Origin: Bacillota bacterium | GTDB taxonomy: Bacteria; Bacillota; Clostridia; Clostridiales; Clostridiaceae | Assembly (NCBI GenBank): GCA_023451395.1 | Contig: JAEXZL010000162.1 | Span: 1-9,232 of the forward strand | Length of the DNA: 9,232 nt | Reading direction: 5' to 3' | Shown: piece by piece, positions 6,497-9,232 of the stretch | Layout of the letters: every line of letters starts with the position of its first letter | Position numbering within the stretch: the stretch's first letter is position 1 | Position numbers and translations under genes: made by a program | The notes under the pieces: model-generated | What the model was told of the DNA's origin: nothing | Seen by the model: the letters and a program-made list of their open reading frames with translations, nothing else | Databases searched by the model: none

Positions 6497-6508
6497 GAGA
6501 TAATATTA

Positions 6509-7177
6509 ATGTTAAATCATAAATCTACAATACCCTTTGGAATTATAGGCCTTGGCCGTTTTGGTACAGCTTTGGCTGAGTCTTTAGCTACTTCTGGTCA
6601 TGAAGTCCTTGTTCTAGATGGTAATGAAAATAAGGTTCAGCTTATTCAGGATGTAGTGGACCAAGCACTTGTGGTGCCTCATTTAGATAAAAAAGCATTA
6701 TTAGAGGCAGGGATTCAAAATTGTGAAACAGTTATAGTGGCCATTGGAGAAGCCATTGAAGTAAGTATACTTGTGACTTTAAATGTTATAGAGCTTGGAG
6801 TTCCTAGAGTGATATCTAAGGCTATTAGTGCTGACCATGGTAAGGTTCTTCAAAGAATGGGGGCAGAAGTGGTTTATCCTGAAAAGGATATGGCTACGAG
6901 ACTTGCTAATACTCTTACCTCTCACAGAGCTATAGATTATATTGAGCTTTCTGATGAATATGAGATTAGTGAGCTTAAAGTAGAAGAAGCCTGTGATGGA
7001 CATAATCTTCATGAGATGAATATTAGAAAGAAATTTGGCCTAAATGTTATAGCTATAATTAAAAATGATAAGCCTATTATAGATTTTGATCCGGATATGA
7101 TTTTAGAAGAGGGAAATATCATAGTAGTGGTAGGAAAGAAAGTGAATATTGCCAGATTTGCAAAGCATTTACATTAA
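6509..7177 (+). CDS. ktrA: KtrA/TrkA-family RCK gating subunit
   Basis: This 222-residue cytoplasmic regulator would assemble as a ring beneath KtrB and open or close it in response to nucleotides. An N-terminal RCK Rossmann domain (about 9-130) has GIIGLGRFG (11-19) and the ribose-binding acidic residue Asp37 after the second strand (VLVLD). A C-terminal TrkA_C domain (about 140-222) is the part that binds c-di-AMP in several Firmicutes KtrA proteins; whether it does so here is unknown. The length is typical of KtrA, about half that of the double-RCK TrkA. The gene starts 12 nt after ktrB, and its ribosome binding site (GGAGA, 6496-6500) begins at the last base of the ktrB stop, showing tight operon coupling. 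A terminator follows about 33 nt after the stop. Confidence 0.95.
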   Translation: MLNHKSTIPFGIIGLGRFGTALAESLATSGHEVLVLDGNENKVQLIQDVVDQALVVPHLDKKALLEAGIQNCETVIVAIGEAIEVSILVTLNVIELGVPRVISKAISADHGKVLQRMGAEVVYPEKDMATRLANTLTSHRAIDYIELSDEYEISELKVEEACDGHNLHEMNIRKKFGLNVIAIIKNDKPIIDFDPDMILEEGNIIVVVGKKVNIARFAKHLH

Positions 7178-7210
7178 ATATAAACCTAAGATGAAAATAA
7201 TACAAAATTA

Positions 7211-7246
7211 AGGGGAAGTCATTGTTTATGGACTTCTCTTTTGTTA
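7211..7246 (+). terminator. Intrinsic terminator of the ktrBA operon
   Basis: AGGGGAAGTC (7211-7220) pairs with GACTTCTCTT (7231-7240) over 10 bp, including two G-U pairs, with a 10-nt loop. TTGTTATACTTT follows, completing a T-run that starts within the stem. It lies 33 nt after the ktrA stop and separates the potassium operon from the HAD gene. Confidence 0.8.
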
Positions 7247-7250
7247 TACT
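7222..7250 (+). promoter_or_regulatory. Candidate extended -10 promoter for the HAD gene, inside the ktrBA terminator
   Basis: TTGTTT (7222-7227) lies in the terminator loop. Exactly 17 nt later comes TATACT (7245-7250), preceded by TGT, giving an extended -10 in the terminator's T-tract. The leader to the ATG at 7294 would be about 37 nt. A second, perfect TATAAT at 7255-7260 has no acceptable -35. Transcription of the next gene may therefore start from DNA that also ends the previous operon. Confidence 0.5.
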
Positions 7251-7293
7251 TTAATATAATAGACTGAATATTAGAATAATTAGGAGAAATAAA

Positions 7294-8094
7294 ATGTTGC
7301 AAGATACAAAATTTATAGTTTTAGATTTAGATGATACACTTTTAAGAGATGATAAAAGCATATCCATGTATAACAGAAGGGTGCTTCAGCAATGCAGAGA
7401 AAGGGATATACTTGTTTTGGTTGCTACCGCTAGACCCTTAAGAGATGTTAAAAGGGTATGCCAGGGACTGGCATTAGACGGTATTATTAGTAATAATGGA
7501 GCAAGTGTTTATATTAAAGATGAACTTATACATTCATCACCTATAGATGGTAAAGGAGTTAAGAAAATTATTCAGGGTTTCTTTAAGCTATATCCAAAAG
7601 GACAGATGATCATCGAGTCTGGTGACAAACTTTACTCAAACCAATCTGGTGTACTTGAAGGCTGGGAATACGTACCTATTGAGTGTATAGATCTCAATAC
7701 TTTTCAGGGAGATGAGGTATATAAAATTATCATCACTGGCTTTGGAGAAGAGGATTGCCTAGATTTAGGAAGAGTTCTTCCAAAAGAAGCCTATGTAGTA
7801 ATGGGTCAGCATAACCATGCTATGATAATGAAAAGGTCTGTGAATAAGGCTACGGGGCTTTTATCTCTTTTAAAGCTTCTAAATTTGAAGCCTCAGGAGG
7901 GAATGGCTTTTGGAGATGATTACAATGATCTAGATATTCTAAATATCATTGGAGCATCTGTAGCTATGGGCAATGCTATTATGCCTGTAAAGGAAGCTGC
8001 AAAATTTATAACCCTCAGCAATGAAGAGGATGGAGTAGGAGCTTTTCTGGAAGATAATGTCCTCACAAGCAGGGGTATATGGCAGGTATCTTAG
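7294..8094 (+). CDS. Cof-type HAD-IIB family phosphatase
   Basis: This 266-residue cytoplasmic hydrolase has all four HAD motifs: I, DLDDTLL (nucleophile Asp11, acid/base Asp13); II, ATARP (Thr45); III, Lys185 in VNKATGL; IV, GDDYNDLDI (Asp208, Asp212). The stretch between motifs II and III (about 82-180) is the C2B cap typical of the Cof/YidA subgroup. Members dephosphorylate small phosphorylated metabolites such as sugar phosphates or flavin and pyridoxal precursors, often with broad specificity, so the substrate cannot be assigned. The start follows AGGAGA at 7282-7287. The gene has its own likely promoter and is flanked by terminators on both sides, so it appears to be a single-gene unit unrelated to the potassium operon. 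Confidence 0.93.
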   Translation: MLQDTKFIVLDLDDTLLRDDKSISMYNRRVLQQCRERDILVLVATARPLRDVKRVCQGLALDGIISNNGASVYIKDELIHSSPIDGKGVKKIIQGFFKLYPKGQMIIESGDKLYSNQSGVLEGWEYVPIECIDLNTFQGDEVYKIIITGFGEEDCLDLGRVLPKEAYVVMGQHNHAMIMKRSVNKATGLLSLLKLLNLKPQEGMAFGDDYNDLDILNIIGASVAMGNAIMPVKEAAKFITLSNEEDGVGAFLEDNVLTSRGIWQVS

Positions 8095-8175
8095 GCCAAT
8101 TAATTCATGTACCCTTGGATATAAAGATTGTAAGATAATTAGGTTCTAAAGCTTTAACAAATTAGTCCCTGAGGA

Positions 8176-8226
8176 AAAATTTAGGAGTATTCTAAGCCAT
8201 ATTGGCAAGGAATACTCCTTTAAAAT
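8176..8226. terminator. Bidirectional terminator between convergent genes
   Basis: AGGAGTATTC (8183-8192) and GAATACTCCT (8210-8219) form a perfect 10-bp stem. Inside it GCCA and TGGC (8197-8200, 8204-8207) can pair over a 3-nt loop, separated from the outer stem by a 3x3 internal loop. A-rich and T-rich flanks on both sides (AAAAATTT before, TTTAAAATT after) fit termination of both the HAD gene and the leftward ABC permease. The rest of the gap (8095-8175) shows nothing recognisable. Confidence 0.8.
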
Positions 8227-8228
8227 TC

Positions 8229-9232
8229 TTAAAAGCCTTCAAACCATTTAACTGTTGTTTTTCTTATTATAAAATACAATATACCAGAGAGTCCGCCAAA
8301 TACTACTACTAATAATCCAAATGCAGACCAAAAGCTAAGATCTAAGGCTGTTAGTCCAAAGCCAACACCTACAGCAATTCCTATAGATAGCAAGGTAGAG
8401 ATTAAACTTCTAAAGTTCTGCTTCACAGCAACAGCTTCATTATCCCAATTGAGCTTTGGCTTTGTAACATCACTAATTATACCAATTAGATTTGTAGCTA
8501 CTAAGGCAAGGTTTGCGGTAATGAAAAAAGCTAAGATAAGCTTTATAGGCATATTTACTACAAAGGCTATTATTATAAGGAATATAAGACTTGGATAGGC
8601 TATTACTATTCCTGATGTTGCTTTTGCCATAAGCTGCTGCTCCCAGCTCATAGGGATATATTTCATGAAGAATATATTATCACCCTCTCTGGATAAAGAA
8701 GTGGAGGCCGTTGGTGAGATTGATGCAATACCAACCAGTGCGGAGGTAGCCACTATTAAAATAAAGCCTAAGGTATTTTCTGTTATGGGAAGATTTTTTA
8801 TCTCATTAAAAAGTGTTGTGAACTCTTCCATTCCAGGGCTGTTTATGAAAAACATAACTAAAAAGAAAACAGGCCAGAGGAAATTCATAATAACACAATT
8901 TAGAAAATAAACGGGAGTTCTTACTAGAAGCTTAAGTTCCTTTCTTACATAGGAAATAAAGACTGAGCTGACCTTTGTTTGCCTGCCAATGTCATCTCTA
9001 GAAAGAAGCTTTCTTCTAGAGGAGGACTCTGTACTTCCTACAACACCTTTAAAGTATAATAGATTAGCTACTGTAATGAAGATTGCAATGCTTAAAGCTG
9101 TTATGAGAAGAAATAGCATAAGATTAAGCAGAGCAGCAGATATATCTGTTTGTATTAAGGCATTAGTGGCACTTTTAGCAGAAGGAAAGGCTGTGGCCAG
9201 CTTATCTACCATGGAGTTATTTCCCATAGAGA
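8229..9232 (-). CDS. ABC exporter permease, C-terminal part (5' end beyond right edge)
   Basis: The visible reading frame encodes about 334 residues and remains open at the right edge. The ATG at 9227 has no ribosome binding site in the five bases available and is probably internal. Counting from that Met, hydrophobic segments lie near 31-58, 107-128, 152-172, 205-225, 228-250, 275-296 and 299-321. The cytoplasmic stretch SREGDNIFFMKYIPMS (179-194) and the DVTKPKLNWDNEAVAVKQN region (253-271) resemble the large permeases annotated as putative ABC exporters, usually 500-600 residues. If so, roughly the N-terminal 40% is missing here. The ATPase partner would be expected upstream, outside the window. 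The exported substrate is unknown. It ends in TAA just before the shared terminator. Confidence 0.82.
   Translation of the reverse strand, partial: SMGNNSMVDKLATAFPSAKSATNALIQTDISAALLNLMLFLLITALSIAIFITVANLLYFKGVVGSTESSSRRKLLSRDDIGRQTKVSSVFISYVRKELKLLVRTPVYFLNCVIMNFLWPVFFLVMFFINSPGMEEFTTLFNEIKNLPITENTLGFILIVATSALVGIASISPTASTSLSREGDNIFFMKYIPMSWEQQLMAKATSGIVIAYPSLIFLIIIAFVVNMPIKLILAFFITANLALVATNLIGIISDVTKPKLNWDNEAVAVKQNFRSLISTLLSIGIAVGVGFGLTALDLSFWSAFGLLVVVFGGLSGILYFIIRKTTVKWFEGF

Noticed and set aside
8095..8175. A small gene after the HAD phosphatase
   Set aside because: No start codon with a ribosome binding site and no reading frame of meaningful length on either strand.
9225..9232. The ATG at 9227 as the true start of the ABC permease
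   Set aside because: The frame stays open to the edge, there is no ribosome binding site in the visible bases, and the protein is much shorter than the family norm, so the gene is treated as partial.

Overview
The window looks like chromosomal DNA from a low-GC Gram-positive anaerobe of the Clostridia, probably Clostridium or a close relative. The reasons are AT-rich intergenic DNA, strong GGAGG-type ribosome binding sites before almost every gene, a lipobox-bearing lipoprotein, and a KtrAB-type potassium uptake pair beside a two-component system. No rRNA, tRNA, CRISPR array or phage genes were seen, and no stretch longer than 300 bases lacks a gene. The genus is an inference from style, not from a marker gene.

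Layout from left to right. Positions 1-127 appear to be one end of an insertion sequence, probably IS3 family: the first 20 codons of a leftward ORF and a large inverted repeat that can fold over its ribosome binding site. Next come leftward genes: a secreted MBL-fold lipoprotein related to the ComEC C-terminal domain (204-1367), a Gfo/Idh/MocA-type oxidoreductase (1501-2463), and a two-component operon in the order kdpD-kdpE (4984 down to 2674) with a terminator that overlaps the kdpE stop codon. A 219-bp divergent intergenic region (4985-5203) separates this operon from the rightward pair ktrB-ktrA (5204-7177), which ends in a terminator. A Cof-type HAD phosphatase (7294-8094) follows. It converges, across a bidirectional terminator, on a leftward ABC-exporter permease (8229-9232) that runs off the right edge.

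The functional core is the potassium block. KdpDE classically controls the high-affinity pump kdpFABC. Here a short KdpD, lacking the N-terminal KdpD and universal-stress-protein (USP) domains, and KdpE sit back-to-back with a KtrB channel and KtrA gating subunit, and no kdpFABC is in view. The simplest reading is that this KdpDE pair controls KtrAB transcription from the shared intergenic region. That region holds candidate promoters for both directions and three TATAAA hexamers spaced 25-26 bp apart. This regulatory link is inferred from position.

The left edge is the other notable part. The sequence fits an IS that has jumped into the loop of the lipoprotein gene's terminator. That would remove termination and let transcripts run into the IS, where the 24-bp inverted repeat could hide the transposase ribosome binding site. 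No clearly novel multi-gene system is visible; the rest is recognisable housekeeping or accessory content.
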